Assembly (NCBI GenBank): GCA_009602725.1
Contig: WELB01000090.1
Location: forward strand, 374,762 to 400,453
DNA: 25,692 bases
Reading direction: 5' to 3'
Origin: Spirogloea muscicola
Lineage: Eukaryota; Streptophyta; Zygnematophyceae; Spirogloeales; Spirogloeaceae
The notes under the pieces were generated by a model. It was not told where the DNA came from and made no database searches. It saw only the letters and a program-made list of their open reading frames with translations. Positions within the stretch are counted from its first letter, which is position 1. Each line of letters begins with the position of its first letter. A program made the position numbers and the translations under genes. This document shows positions 9,401 through 17,807 of the stretch, in pieces.

Positions 9401-9757
9401 GAGGAAAGGTGGGCAGACAGCGGCGCCCACGGCACGATGGGCCGGTGCGACGACTTACTCGCGGCTGGCGGTGTCGATGGCCTGGCACACGGCGAGCGCG
9501 ATCATGGAGGTCTTGCCAGTGCCGGACTGCGCCTGGGCGATGACATCGCGGCCGCCGATGATGGGCATGATGGCGCGCTGCTGGATGGCGGACGGCCGCT
9601 CGAACCCGTACTCGTAGATGCCGCGCAGCAGGTCCTCGCGGATGTTCATCTCGTCAAACGACGGCACCACCTCCACGCCCGCGCTCGTCTCAAACACCAG
9701 GTGCTCGTCTGCGTCCGCCTCCGCCTTGCTGCGCCGCGGCGCTGTCGCCGCCGCCAT
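6487..9757 (-). CDS. EIF4A3: DEAD-box RNA helicase eIF4A-III (exon junction complex), 8 exons, 405 aa
   Basis: Exons (minus): 9757-9459, 9099-8859, 8462-8382, 8107-8000, 7696-7577, 7422-7255, 6984-6898, 6600-6487 (TAG stop). Joined, they give 405 codons in frame; the family is usually about 405-411 aa. Visible motifs are Q-motif region FERPSAIQQ (52-60), AQSGTGKT (76-83), PTRELA (108-113), TPGR (157-160), DESD (181-184, the form I know from plant eIF4A-III), SAT (212-214), ARGLD (332-336) and HRIGRSGR (357-364). The C-terminus [13 protein letters not shown] is typical of eIF4A-III and separates it from eIF4A-I/II. Known role of the family: ATP-dependent RNA clamp at the core of the exon junction complex on spliced nuclear mRNA, acting in mRNA export and decay. 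The ATG at 9757 sits in a GCCATGG context; an upstream GTG frame is not needed. No retroelement tail lies within the gene. Confidence 0.96.
7423..7576 (-). other. GC-AG intron of the eIF4A-III gene
   Basis: Intron 5 (154 bp) starts GCAAGT after AAG and ends ACAG before GTG GAC. Conserved protein sequence [12 protein letters not shown] fixes the junction, so a GT donor cannot be used without a frameshift or lost residues. The other six introns (9100-9458, 8463-8858, 8108-8381, 7697-7999, 6985-7254, 6601-6897) are GT-AG. Confidence 0.85.
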
Positions 9758-10010
9758 GGCGCCGGCCGCGCCGCGCACCACGCCCGCGGCCTCGCNCCGA
9801 CGAGTGAGACGCGGGGCTAGGGCGGGGGTTCGCTAGGGCTCTAAAGCAAACTCAGAGCGTGGGCGGGGGCTAGGGTGGGGGGGGGAGGCGTGGCGTGTTG
9901 ATTTTATTGACGTTAACGCGTGTCCTTTTACGTCGAACGTCGACGTTAGACGCGCCGCCATCCCGGCGAGAATACCTGGCGATGGGCCCGTGGAGTCTGG
10001 AGTTACCCTT
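9758..10010 (-). promoter_or_regulatory. Upstream region of eIF4A-III with a cluster of ACGT cores
   Basis: The 250 bp upstream of the ATG contain TGACGT at 9908-9913 and the perfect palindrome AACGTCGACGTT at 9936-9947, with further ACGT cores between. ACGT is the core bound by plant bZIP factors. GCCCTAGC-type motifs occur nearer the ATG. Base 9796 is undetermined (n). No TATA box was recognised. Function is inferred only. Confidence 0.3.
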
Positions 10011-10129
10011 TCTATGTCAGAACAGGGGGAGGATGGATCACTCAATCAGTAGTCACGAGTGAGGAGCCTCAGATCCGACAGACTAGCTGCCGGAAAACTA
10101 CCCCCCTGACGAAAGCCGGAGGCCGCAGC
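10011..10129 (-). mobile_element. Group 6 coding end and UTR
   Basis: The minus strand reads AAASGFRQGGSFPAASLSDLRLLTRDY-like sequence ending near 10046. It is followed by a UTR with GATCCATCCTCCCCCTGTTC that matches 2618-2645. The group 1 end of copy B begins at 10130. Confidence 0.55.
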
Positions 10130-11250
10130 GAGAAGAAGGAAGTGCTCGCCCATTGAGGATAGGGGCTGGAAAAGCCAGCCCAAAAAAGAATGAACAGAGT
10201 ACGAGGAAGGGGCCAGGGGAAGCGCTAAGAAAAAGCACACAAAGAAACAAAGCAGCTACGAATCACTCAGTAACCCCTGCTAAGCAGCCGCAGATCAGAG
10301 ATGCTAGGCTCCTGGACGTGGGTCCCCTGGCCAGAGCCAGAGGCAGCAGCTAGGGCTCTGCCGGCACGAAGGTGCAGCGCGCGGGCCATAGACCTCTGCA
10401 GCGAGACGGCCAAGGGCATGCGGTACACCTGCGCTAGCGACCCGGCTCCCCTGGCTCCCACCGGCTCCCCATGGAAGCGGCGGACAATGGTGTGGCGTAA
10501 GAGCTGGTTGAGCAGCTCGAGCCACCGAGCGCCCATATACCCCGTGCGTATCAATGGCGAGCGGGAATAACTCGTCTTCTGGCGGGTGATCTGCATATCT
10601 GAGCTCCTTGGCCCGGGTGGCGCAGGCTACCGCATACCCAGCCTTGGCGGCACACTGGGCTGGGTGTGAGCGGTCATACGGGTCAGTGGTCACCACGTCG
10701 AGGATAAGACGTGGCCAGGCGGCTGGTGGGGTGGCCACAAGGTCGACGCGACGATTGTGGAAACCGTCGGCCCGTTGCTGGAGCGGCATGACGGCAGAGT
10801 TATCGGCTGCCACCGAGAAGCCAGTCTCCACACGGATGCCATGCATCGCATCCCGAAGGTGATCGTGGGCCGCTGTCCGCTCCGTGGGAACAGCGCAGAA
10901 CCTGGGCTCGGCCCCTCGCTCGCCACATTCACAGCGATGCACTCCCTGGAGACATGGCGGCGGCAGGCCCAGGAGCCGGTGGAGGGCACTGCGGCACACC
11001 TCGTCCTGGAGGGTGAGGGCGTCGTTGATGGGAAGGGCCTGGAGCTACGCCGCTGCTCCCGGGGAAGAGGCCGAGTGGAGTCGTGCGCGCCCGCGCAGGT
11101 CGGCCTCTGGGAGCTGCTGCAAGGCGGTGGTGAAGGCTGCCTTGTCCATCGCGGCCACGAAGCGCGCTTAGGACGCAGATCGGTGGTGTGCCCGAGGTGC
11201 GCAAAGGAGACCGCCTGGCCCGCCAGATTCGGGTGCGCCGCGAGCTAGGG
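10130..11250 (-). pseudogene. Copy B: group 1 retroelement with broken endonuclease domain
   Basis: Minus strand, from about 11250 to the tail ending near 10130. It reads LHSASSPGAAA, then a TAG (11047-11045) where copy F has TGG. Next come LPPPCLQGV and a CECGERG knuckle start whose H and last C region is removed by a small deletion. RRVDLVATPPAAWPRLILDVVTTD (R-V-D-x14-D) and KELRYADH follow. A one-base insertion near 10540 shifts the frame to GARWLELLNQL, GSLAQVYRMPLAVSLQRS, RAGRALAAASGSGQGTHVQ, SISDLRLLSRGY and stop at 10267. Group 1 UTR and stem-loop follow. Clearly a dead copy. Confidence 0.75.
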
Positions 11251-11265
11251 GACTCGCTACCAGGA

Positions 11266-11365
11266 GACAGAAAGGAGGGCTCGCCCACTGAGAATAGGGG
11301 CTGGGGAAAACCAGCCCAAAAAGATTGAACGAAGTACGAGAAGGGGCCAGGGGAAGCACTTTTTC
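11266..11365 (-). mobile_element. Group 1 terminal tail
   Basis: Minus-strand group 1 end without coding sequence: AGTGCTTCCCCTGGCCCC, stem-loop GGGCTGG-TTTTC-CCAGCCC and GTGGGCGAGCC. It lies just beyond the 5' limit of copy B. Confidence 0.55.
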
Positions 11366-11407
11366 CGAAACTAAACAGCTGGCAGAAGGACAACACTACA
11401 AAACTAG

Positions 11408-11602
11408 AGGAGACTAGTTTCTCCGACCTGCAGCTGCTTAGTAGGGGCTACTGATTGTTAGGTAGCTACTTGCTTCCATGTGTGTTTTACCCTTCCCTGG
11501 CCCCTTCGGAGTTTGTTCTTTCTCTGGGCTGGCCTCTCCCAGCCACCGCCCTCTTCTGTCCCTTCCTTTTGGGCTCGCTTTGCCAGCCCCTCAGGGGCTG
11601 GC
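11408..11602 (+). mobile_element. Tail with FSDLQLLSRGY end, stem-loop and a junction palindrome
   Basis: FSDLQLLSRGY ends with TGA at about 11452-11454. A diverged UTR leads to stem-loop GGCTGG-CCTCT-CCAGCC. A second partial stem-loop ends in a perfect palindrome at 11582-11602: GCCAGCCCCT, one base, AGGGGCTGGC. Confidence 0.55.
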
Positions 11603-11870
11603 CGTGCTATGGCTGCTGCTTCCGGGTCTCGGCAAAGTGCCGCTTCTCCTGCTCCAAGTTACTCTGATCTGCTGTTGCTCACACGTGGATACTGAGCAGC
11701 TATCTGCATCTCCCTCTGCACCATCTTGCACTTTGTAGTGTAGTCCTTTTTCAGCACCTCTTTCTTTGGCTTTGAACATTGTCCATTCTTTTTGGGTTGG
11801 CTTTGCCAGCCCCTTTTCTCAATGGGCGAGCACCTTCTTTCTTCTCTATGGGCGAGCACTTTCTTCTCCT
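11597..11870 (+). mobile_element. Group 2 element, coding end plus tail
   Basis: GRAMAAASGSRQSAASPAPS then YSDLLLLTRGY ends with TGA near 11693-11695. The group 2 UTR follows in full, with stem-loop GGGTTGGC-TTT-GCCAGCCC and CTCAATGGGCGAGCAC. The terminus is repeated within 35 bp (GGGCGAGCAC at about 11825 and 11850), as if two tails inserted at the same place. Confidence 0.65.
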
Positions 11871-11874
11871 GGAA

Positions 11875-13430
11875 GCGGTACACCAGCTCACGTGGCGGTG
11901 GACTTGCGGGAACGTCAGCATAAACACCTCGCCCCCCTCCCATCCCTTCCCCTCCTGGGGACACAGCTGGCGTTGGCCATCCTCACTCGCTGCATCGGCT
12001 AACGGGCTTGCCATCTGCAACGGACAGTTGCCCCATTGGGCATGGTGGCGGAGCTCTACAAGGAATATGATAATTCCCTTCTGCAGTCCCTGGCATCCCT
12101 ACTACATTCTTCATCTTTCGCCTCAGCTTCAGCGTCCCTCCAGGCCTCCCTCCCTACTCGCATGGGCGGCCTTGGCTGCCGGACGTTGGAGCAGACGGCA
12201 CATGCAGCCTTCCTGGGCTGCTGGCACCAGATCGCCTCTGTGCTCCCCATGCGCCTCCCTTGTCTCCACGACCCTGTATGCAATGTGGAGGAAAGCTCCT
12301 TCCCCTTCCAAGCGGATCTGAGGAGCATCCGCGACTCAGCCATCGGCTCTTTCCCCTCTCTCCAAACCCTACTCACGCCGTTTTCCGCCCTCGCCCAAGC
12401 TTCTGATACAGGGGCACAATCCAGACTGGTTACGGCAGTGAAAGACGAGCGCCGCAGAAGGTTGAGAGGCTGCTAGAGATTCAGAACAATCCAAGGAGCT
12501 TGGCAAGACTTACTTCTCTAGCCACACCTGGTGCCACCGATTGGATAACCTCTCACGCCGTCGCCAACGCCTTCAGCTTCAGCTCCGAGGCCTTTCGGAC
12601 GTCGCTTCAACTCTACCTCGGCCTCCCACCTGCCTGATAGGGGTGCGCCAGTGCAAGTGCGGCTTCCGTGCAGAGGGTGCTGAGCTTGCCACTCACATGC
12701 TGAGATGCCCCAATGGACCAGAAGTTGTGGGTATCTACGACCTCCTCCGCGATGCCCAGGCGGGCTTGATGCGCGACGCCGGCTACCGTGCAGTCGTGGA
12801 AGTCAACGATATCATGCCTATCACAACGGACGCCCAGGGCCGTCATCATCGCCGCACACTTAACATCGTGGGCGTGCAACGTGGTGGAGGACCACGAGCC
12901 CTGGTCGACGTGGTTGTTACGGAGGCGTATAAAGGTCCAGCATCGACATACATCGCTGGTCACGCAGTGAGTGGTGCTGAACAAAGAAAGCTGCAGCACT
13001 ACTCCGATTACCCCCAATGCGATCAGCTCCTGCCAGCGGCCATCGACATCTTTGGCTACCTAGGTCCTCGTTTCCACACGCTCCTTCAATACACTGCCAA
13101 TCTAGGCTACACACGTCGTGCAGATGTGTGTCCGGCTGAGATGGGCTTGCCAGCTGCATATTTGTCGTTCTTGCGACGTCGAGTTTCGGCCTGTTTGCAG
13201 CGTGCTCAGGCTAATGCCTTGCACCAGAAAGCTGGACGAGCTCTAGTTGGTGGCAGAAGGGCTTCGTATTTGACATCTAGTATATAGGCATCGATTACCG
13301 ACCTTTATGTCTTGACCCGTGCTTACTGCGGGTCATTCTGCTGTAAGCTATGTAGGTCTTTAGATGCGCTTGCCTTTGTACTTGGCCATTTGGCCTTCGT
13401 TTGTACGCAGAGTCGTATCTCCTAGAAGGA
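11875..13430 (+). pseudogene. Copy E: group 7 retroelement with RT-end-like and endonuclease regions
   Basis: The longest copy. In one frame it reads TQLALAILTRCIG, stop (TAA near 12000), RACHLQRTVAPLG, LYKEYDNSLLQS and LPTRMGGLGCRTLEQTAHAAFLG, resembling the region after the reverse transcriptase core of LINEs. A shift near 12465-12476 leads to SLATPGATDWITSHAVANAF and LQLYLGLPP. A one-base loss near 12629 leads to CLIGVRQCKCG and a knuckle C-x-C-x11-H-x3-C. TLNIVGVQ-RGGGPRALVDVVVTE follows, where the first acidic residue of R-x-D is N. PAAYLSFLRRRVS and KAGRALVGG end in a premature TAG at 13285-13287. The stem GGCC-ATTT-GGCC follows near 13385. Pseudogene. Confidence 0.75.
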
Positions 13431-13449
13431 TCTTTCTTCTTCGTTCTCC

Positions 13450-13815
13450 CTCTCTCTGTGGCGGCACTTTCCCGGCTGCAAGCTACTTTGATTCGCGGAT
13501 GCTGGCTAGTGCTTATGGCTGGCCTTCCACTACCATCCCCCCCTTACTGCATGCCTTACTTGAGGTCACTGAGCGCCAAATGCAGAAGTGTATTTTGTGT
13601 TTTGCACCATCCGGCTCTTTCGGACCTTATTCAGCACAATAGGGCTGGCCTCTTACAAGCATTGTCTTACTTTGGAAGAGCATTTTCTTTCCCTTTCTCC
13701 CTTTTTCGGCTGCAAGCTACTCTGAATGCAGCGACTAAGATCATTGATCACCCACTTGATTTAGCCACTTGCGAAGCTGTGTGGTCTAGAGCTCCCCGCC
13801 CATACAGACCTCGTT
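13450..13815 (+). repeat. Remnants of group 6/8 coding ends and tails
   Basis: At 13455-13535 a frame reading GGTFPAASYFDSRMLASAYG resembles the group 6 end. 13605-13660 matches the group 8 tail (CTTTCGGACCTTATTC, ATAGGGCTGGCC). A frame LQATLNAATKIIDHPLDLAT ends at 13817; I do not recognise it. Confidence 0.4.
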
Positions 13816-15440
13816 AAATTTTCAAGGGTTCGCCTATCACAGCAACTTCCCCCAACAAGGGAACTACACACTCTCTCTTAGGAGAGAAAGCGAATAGGCT
13901 TGACTAAGGTGCTCTTTGTCTCGCCTCGCCACTTGCTGTGCCTGCATACATTCTCTTAATCTACGGTGATTTGATCTGCTGCGCCGGCCTCCTCTGCTGG
14001 CGTCGCCGTCCGGATGCCTTTTGGCTCCTTCCGGATGCCTTGTGGCCGCTGAAGTAGCAGTATGTTCTGCAGTTGGGCCCGTCACGCAGCCGTTGCCGCC
14101 TCCAATGGGCTTGACATCGTTGCTGGTTTGCTCATTTGCTCGTACGTTGAACAGGCTGCACATCTCTAAAGAGGAAGTCCTATGGAACTCTTGATTCGGT
14201 GGCTCGTACGGACGTTTGTCAATGCAATTGACATAGTATGTCCATCGAACCACATTGACCTGGATTCTGAGCATTCGTTGGAGACGGAAGTGAGGTCCAA
14301 GCAGATCTGGCGGTTTCTCTTGTTCGTGGGGTGCATAGCAGTAGCAATACTTGCATCACAGTAGCCATACCCAGCTCATGTCATGATTGCCCTGTGCGTG
14401 CAAGCGGCCTCCACGGAGGGCTCTGTGCGAGTCATTGAGCTCAAGAGCCTCGATGCTGGTGTTGAGAGCCTCGAGATTGTGCGAAATTCCATCTTGCAAG
14501 CACATGAACGCCTCGAGGGGACAATGCGCAGCTTCCGAGACCGGCCAAGCCCGGATTAAGTGTAGCTCACGACGGCAGGTGAACATCCTTGCGACAATTG
14601 CACGAGTTCTGAGCCACCACCGGCTGCATTGATTGGACGATCTGCAAGTGAAGATGGGGAGGCACTGGGCTCTCATGCGAGGAGCTGGCTGGAAGGAGCC
14701 AGCCGGAAAGTGGACAGCAAGGGGAGTCACTCGAGATGGTGTGGGGCAACGGCCACCATCAGTCCGCCAGACTGGGAGGAGAGATGGGAAGGATGGCCGA
14801 GCGGAACAGAAGCTGCTGCTAGGGCCTATACCGAGTACGCAGGCTCTCATCACTGCCGCAGCGCATGAGAGGCGCAGCAGATTGGAACAAGGCAGGAATG
14901 CTCGGAGCATGTACACTTGGCTGCTTGCCGTTCTTGGCTTGTCTTGTTGTGCAAGTGCATTGTGTCGTGACAGCAAGTCTACCCTCGGCCAACACAGGCC
15001 CTGTGGACAGCACAGCGAAGGTTTGTGCTGCGGGGGGTGTCTGGCATGCTCGATCGCGTTGCCCCCGCGTGGCTCGCTCCACCAGGTACTCGGCCCCGGC
15101 AGCCAGACGTGGCCAGATGGCTCTTCGATGCCGTCTCCCGATGCCAGTGTCGACCACGACTCGCAGGCCTCCACCGAGTGTTGAGTCGATGAGCTTGGCG
15201 CCAGCGCTCGTGGGCTCCGCCAGTGCTCATCTGACGGGGCAGGTGCAAGGGGCTGCCAGGGCCACCTGGCAGCCGACCTCGCCCGGAATCTGAGACCGAC
15301 ATGGCATGCGGCGCCCGGCGGGTGCTGTTGGAGACATTGCTCCCGGGCAACGTGCGGCACACGGATGGTGCGCCCAGGGGTCCCCCTTCAGTGCCCCCCA
15401 GACGAAGCTTCCGGACGTGCCCCGCCAGCGTTTCAAACAC
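13816..15440. other. Unassigned stretch with two short in-frame ORFs
   Basis: No gene family recognised over about 1.6 kb and no retroelement tail seen. Several overlapping open frames occur on both strands, the longest a 334-codon minus frame (15360-14356) that starts only with GTG and has no motif. The 60-codon frame at 14182-14364 is described separately. Only the last bases before 15460 start to match the retroelement copies. Confidence 0.4.
14182..14364 (+). CDS. Possible small membrane protein, 60 aa
   Basis: ATG to TAG, 60 codons. It starts MELLIRWLVRTF and ends with a basic stretch (EVRSKQ) and a hydrophobic segment of about 17 residues (IWRFLLFVGCIAVAILA) near residues 42-58, as in tail-anchored proteins. 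In the same frame, 18 bases after the stop, ATG at 14383 opens a second frame of 58 codons. That one contains an amphipathic stretch (VIELKSLDAGVESLEIV) and ends TAA near 14558. I recognise neither. They might be exons of one gene, or chance. Confidence 0.25.
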   Translation: MELLIRWLVRTFVNAIDIVCPSNHIDLDSEHSLETEVRSKQIWRFLLFVGCIAVAILASQ

Positions 15441-15459
15441 ACGAAATTCTCCGCCAGCG

Positions 15460-16562
15460 TGCTGGGAGGGCGGGACTCCACTCGGCCTCTTCCCCGGGGG
15501 CTGCGGCGTGGCTCCAGGCCCTCCCCCTCTACGACGCCCTCACCCTCCCGGACGAGGTATTCCGAAGTGCCGTCCACCGGCTCCTGGGCCTACTGCCGCC
15601 ATGTCTCCAGGGTGTGCGTCAATGTGAGTGTGGCGAGCGCGGGACCGAGCCTGGAGAGCTGGCTGCTCATGTTCTGCGCTGTTCCCACGGCGGAGAGCGG
15701 ACAACGGCCCACGACCGCCTCCGCGACGTAATGCATGGCATCCTGTTGGAGGCTGGTTTCTCCGTGGCAGCAGAGCACTCCGGAATCATGCCAATCCAGC
15801 ACAGGGCCGACGGTCTCCATGCCAGGCGTGTAGACCTGGTGGCCACCCGACAGGCCGGCGGGCCACGTCTTCTCCTGGACGTGGTGACTACTGATGCCTA
15901 TGACCGCTCACACCCAGCCAAATGTGCCACCACGGCTGGGTATGCGGTCGCCTGCGCTGCTCGGGCCAAAGAGCTGAAGTACGCGGATCATCCGCGGGAA
16001 GACGAGTTCTTCCCGTCGGCCATCGACACACATGGGGCGCTGGGCGCTCGGTGGCTCGAGCTGCTCACCCAGCTCGCCCGCCACACCATCGCCCGGCGCT
16101 TCCATGGGGAGCCGGTTGACTTCCCTGCAGCCGGGTCGCTGGCGCAAGTGTATCGAATGCGCCTGGCCGTCTCGCTGCAGAGGTCCATGGCCCGGGCGCT
16201 GCACCTTCGTGCCGGCAGAGCCCTCGCTGCTGCCTCTGGCTCTGGCCAGGGGACCCACTTCCAGGAGCCCAGCATCTCTGATCTGCGGCTGCGTGCGTAG
16301 CAGGGGTGACTGAGTGTCTCGTAGCAGCTGAGTGATTTGTAGCTGCTTTCTTTCTTTGTCTGCTTTGGTTTCTTAGCGCTTCCTCTGGCTTCCTCTGGCC
16401 CCCTTCTCGTTCTTTGTTCATTCTTTTTTGGGCTGGCTTGTCCAGCCCTTATCCTTTGTTTCTGTTACTTGGCGCTTCCCCTGGCCCCCTTCTCGTACTC
16501 TGTTCATTCTTTTTCGGGCTGGTTGTTCCAGCCCCTATTCTCAATGGGCGAGCACTTTCTTC
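15460..16562 (+). CDS. Copy F: retroelement C-terminal protein with zinc knuckle and restriction-like endonuclease motifs, plus group 1 tail
   Basis: An uninterrupted frame runs to TAG at 16298-16300; the retroelement match starts near 15465 although the frame is open from 15365. Numbering the frame from 15365: GLHSASSPGAAAWLQALP (37-54), LLGLLPPCLQGV (73-84), knuckle C87-x-C89, H102, C106, AHDRLR (115-120), R155-V-D157 then 14 residues to D172 (LLLDVVTTD), K202/K205, GSLAQVYRMRLA (257-268), RAGRALAAAS (282-291) and EPSISDLRLR. The spacing fits the CCHC and R/KPD-x12-14-D pattern of the C-terminal endonuclease region of R2-type LINEs; proline is replaced by valine. A 5-base insertion replaces the usual LLSRGY ending by LRA. 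Two group 1 stem-loops stand in tandem downstream (about 16430 and 16515). The reverse transcriptase part is missing. Confidence 0.7.
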
Positions 16563-16621
16563 TGGGAGGGGCCGCTCCGCGAGCTTGCTTGGCCGCACCC
16601 AGGACCAGCTTCTCCTCAGGT

Positions 16622-16778
16622 GAGAAGAAGTGGCACTCCCAATGTGGGCAAGGGCTGTGAAAAGCCAGCCCAAAGAGAATTGACAGAGATTCGAAGGGGC
16701 CAACAGCGCTTAGCAGCTACGAAGGAGAGAAGGCGCGCGGTGCGCATGAAATTAAAGCGAGGCCAATTCAAGCCAATA
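16622..16778 (-). mobile_element. Group 5 tail and UTR
   Basis: Minus-strand tail with GGGCTGGC-TTTTCAC-AGCCC stem-loop and GGAGTGCCACTTCTT terminus. The upstream part 16725-16778 is the reverse complement of 25026-25079 with one mismatch over 54 bases. The fragment between 16779 and 16890 is unassigned. Confidence 0.5.
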
Positions 16779-16889
16779 CCTTCTTCATACGAAGGGGCAA
16801 GAAGAAGGGGCCTGAAGAACCCAGGTGCGGAGGGCTGGGGCGCGTGGTGGCCTGCCCGGCGGAAGACGCCCGCGAGGAGATTGCTGGCC

Positions 16890-17020
16890 CACCTTTCTTC
16901 TTCTTTTGGGCTCGAAAAGGCCAGCCCGAAAGGAAGGACGAGATTCAAAGCGCCAAAATGCCGAAGAAGGAAACCCACACATCTAGACACGACACGACCG
17001 CAGAAGGAAGCTCAGGGAGG
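16890..17020 (-). mobile_element. Group 4-like tail
   Basis: The minus strand reads CTTCTGCGGTCGTGTCGTGTC, TAGATGTGTGGGTTTCC and a weakened stem-loop GGGCTGGCC-TTTTCG-AGCCC. It resembles the group 4 UTR at 17440-17580 but is diverged. Confidence 0.5.
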
Positions 17021-17085
17021 AAACGGGGAGCGTGGCGGGCTGCCCGGCCGAAGCAGAATTATGTAGGTACACAATATCTCTGTTT

Positions 17086-17117
17086 ACTGAGTGCATAAGA
17101 AGATAGCATTATCTGAT
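17086..17117 (+). repeat. 32-bp direct repeat, left copy
   Basis: Begins ACTGAGTGCATAAGAAGATA and ends ATTATCTGAT. The same 32 bases, with one C/T difference, are at 18267-18298. The mitochondrial insertion fills the space between. Confidence 0.85.
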
Positions 17118-17271
17118 GAGAAAGTTATGAAAGGATTTAACAACAAACAAAAAACTCTCTCACCAATAATAACCATAAATCCATGTTAGAATGACCGAGA
17201 TGCATATCCAGAACAAACGAATACGCATTCTTGAGAAATAAGCTGAAAATCGGATATCATTTTTGTGGGTT

Positions 17272-17344
17272 GCATTCTTAGCTCAGATGGAAAGAGCAAC
17301 AACCTCCAAAATCGAAGGTCACCGGTTCACATCCTGTATAGTGC
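17272..17344 (+). tRNA. trnW: tRNA-Trp(CCA)-like, decayed organelle copy
   Basis: 73 nt. D stem GCTC/GAGC is intact. The anticodon loop CTCCAAA carries CCA, but the anticodon stem (CAAC against ATCG) is broken. The T stem (ACCGG/CCTGT) has one mismatch. The acceptor stem GCATTCT against ATAGTGC has one mismatch and a G-U pair. Read as a pseudogene inside the mitochondrial insertion. Confidence 0.6.
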
Positions 17345-17386
17345 GAGAGAACGAGATTGCGTTGAATGGCAGAAAAGAATGAAGAG

Positions 17387-17405
17387 GTCGAGGTTTTACC
17401 TCGAC
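17387..17405. repeat. 8-bp hairpin
   Basis: GTCGAGGT-TTT-ACCTCGAC, a perfect 8-bp stem with a 3-nt loop, 43 bp after the trnW-like sequence. It may be a mitochondrial intergenic hairpin or lie at the edge of the group 4 insertion. Confidence 0.6.
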
Positions 17406-17424
17406 GAAGGCAGAGGCCAAAGAG

Positions 17425-17700
17425 ACTGAGCTCGCCCATAGAAGAGAGGGGCTGGCAGAAGCCAGCCCAAAAAGAATGGTCAAAAACCAAAGAGCCACAA
17501 CCAGTGCCGAAAAGAAGGGAAACACACAGCTAGGCATCTAGACAACTAGACACGACGGAACCACAGGAAGCTCAATACCCGCGGGTGAGCAACATCAGGT
17601 CAGCGTAGCTCGAAGCTGGAAAAGATGCAGGCAGACGAGACCCGGAAGCAGCAACAGTAGCACGGCCAGCGCGCAAGTGGATGGCATGAGCGAGGGAGCG
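17425..17700 (-). mobile_element. Group 4 retroelement, C-terminal coding end plus tail
   Basis: The minus strand reads RSLAHAIHLRAGRATVAASG, then SSYADLMLLTRGY ending with TGA near 17572. The group 4 UTR follows (CTAGTTGTCTAGATGCC, GTTGTGGCTCTTTG), with stem-loop GGGCTGGC-TTCT-GCCAGCCC and GGGCGAGCTC. It sits inside the mitochondrial insertion and is the best group 4 copy in the window. Confidence 0.7.
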
Positions 17701-17707
17701 TTGGAGA

Positions 17708-17790
17708 GGGAGAGTGGCCGAGTGATTAAGAGCGACGGACTGTAAATCTGTTGAAATGTTTCTACATAAATTCGATTCCTGCCTCTCCCA
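17708..17790 (+). tRNA. trnY: tRNA-Tyr(GUA), organelle type, decayed
   Basis: About 83 nt with a long variable arm; tRNA-Tyr with a long variable arm is known from bacteria and organelles, not the eukaryotic nucleus. Acceptor stem GGGAGAG/CTCTCCC is perfect. Anticodon stem ACGGA/TCTGT with loop CTGTAAA carries GTA. The T stem is broken (ATAAA against CCTGC), consistent with G-to-A changes after transfer. It lies just past the nad4 stop codon. Confidence 0.75.
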
Positions 17791-17807
17791 TAAGGGTAAC
17801 TAACCCT

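Noticed and set aside
9782-9840. Earlier GTG start extending eIF4A-III by eight codons
   Set aside because: The ATG at 9757 has a strong context and gives a normal family length. GTG initiation is not expected for a nuclear gene.
11779-12321. 180-codon plus frame over the start of copy E
   Set aside because: It is the alternative frame. The retroelement similarity (LPTRMGGLGCRTLEQTA) is in the frame that ends at 12476.
14356-15360. 334-codon open frame on the minus strand
   Set aside because: It starts only with GTG, has no recognisable domain, and overlaps several equally long frames on both strands in GC-rich DNA. Not supported as a gene.
16428-17066. 212-codon plus frame after copy F
   Set aside because: It runs through group 1, 5 and 4 tails, and its residues are translations of UTR stem-loops.
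17272-17344. Functional nuclear tRNA-Trp
   Set aside because: The anticodon stem is unpaired, and the sequence lies within decayed mitochondrial DNA.
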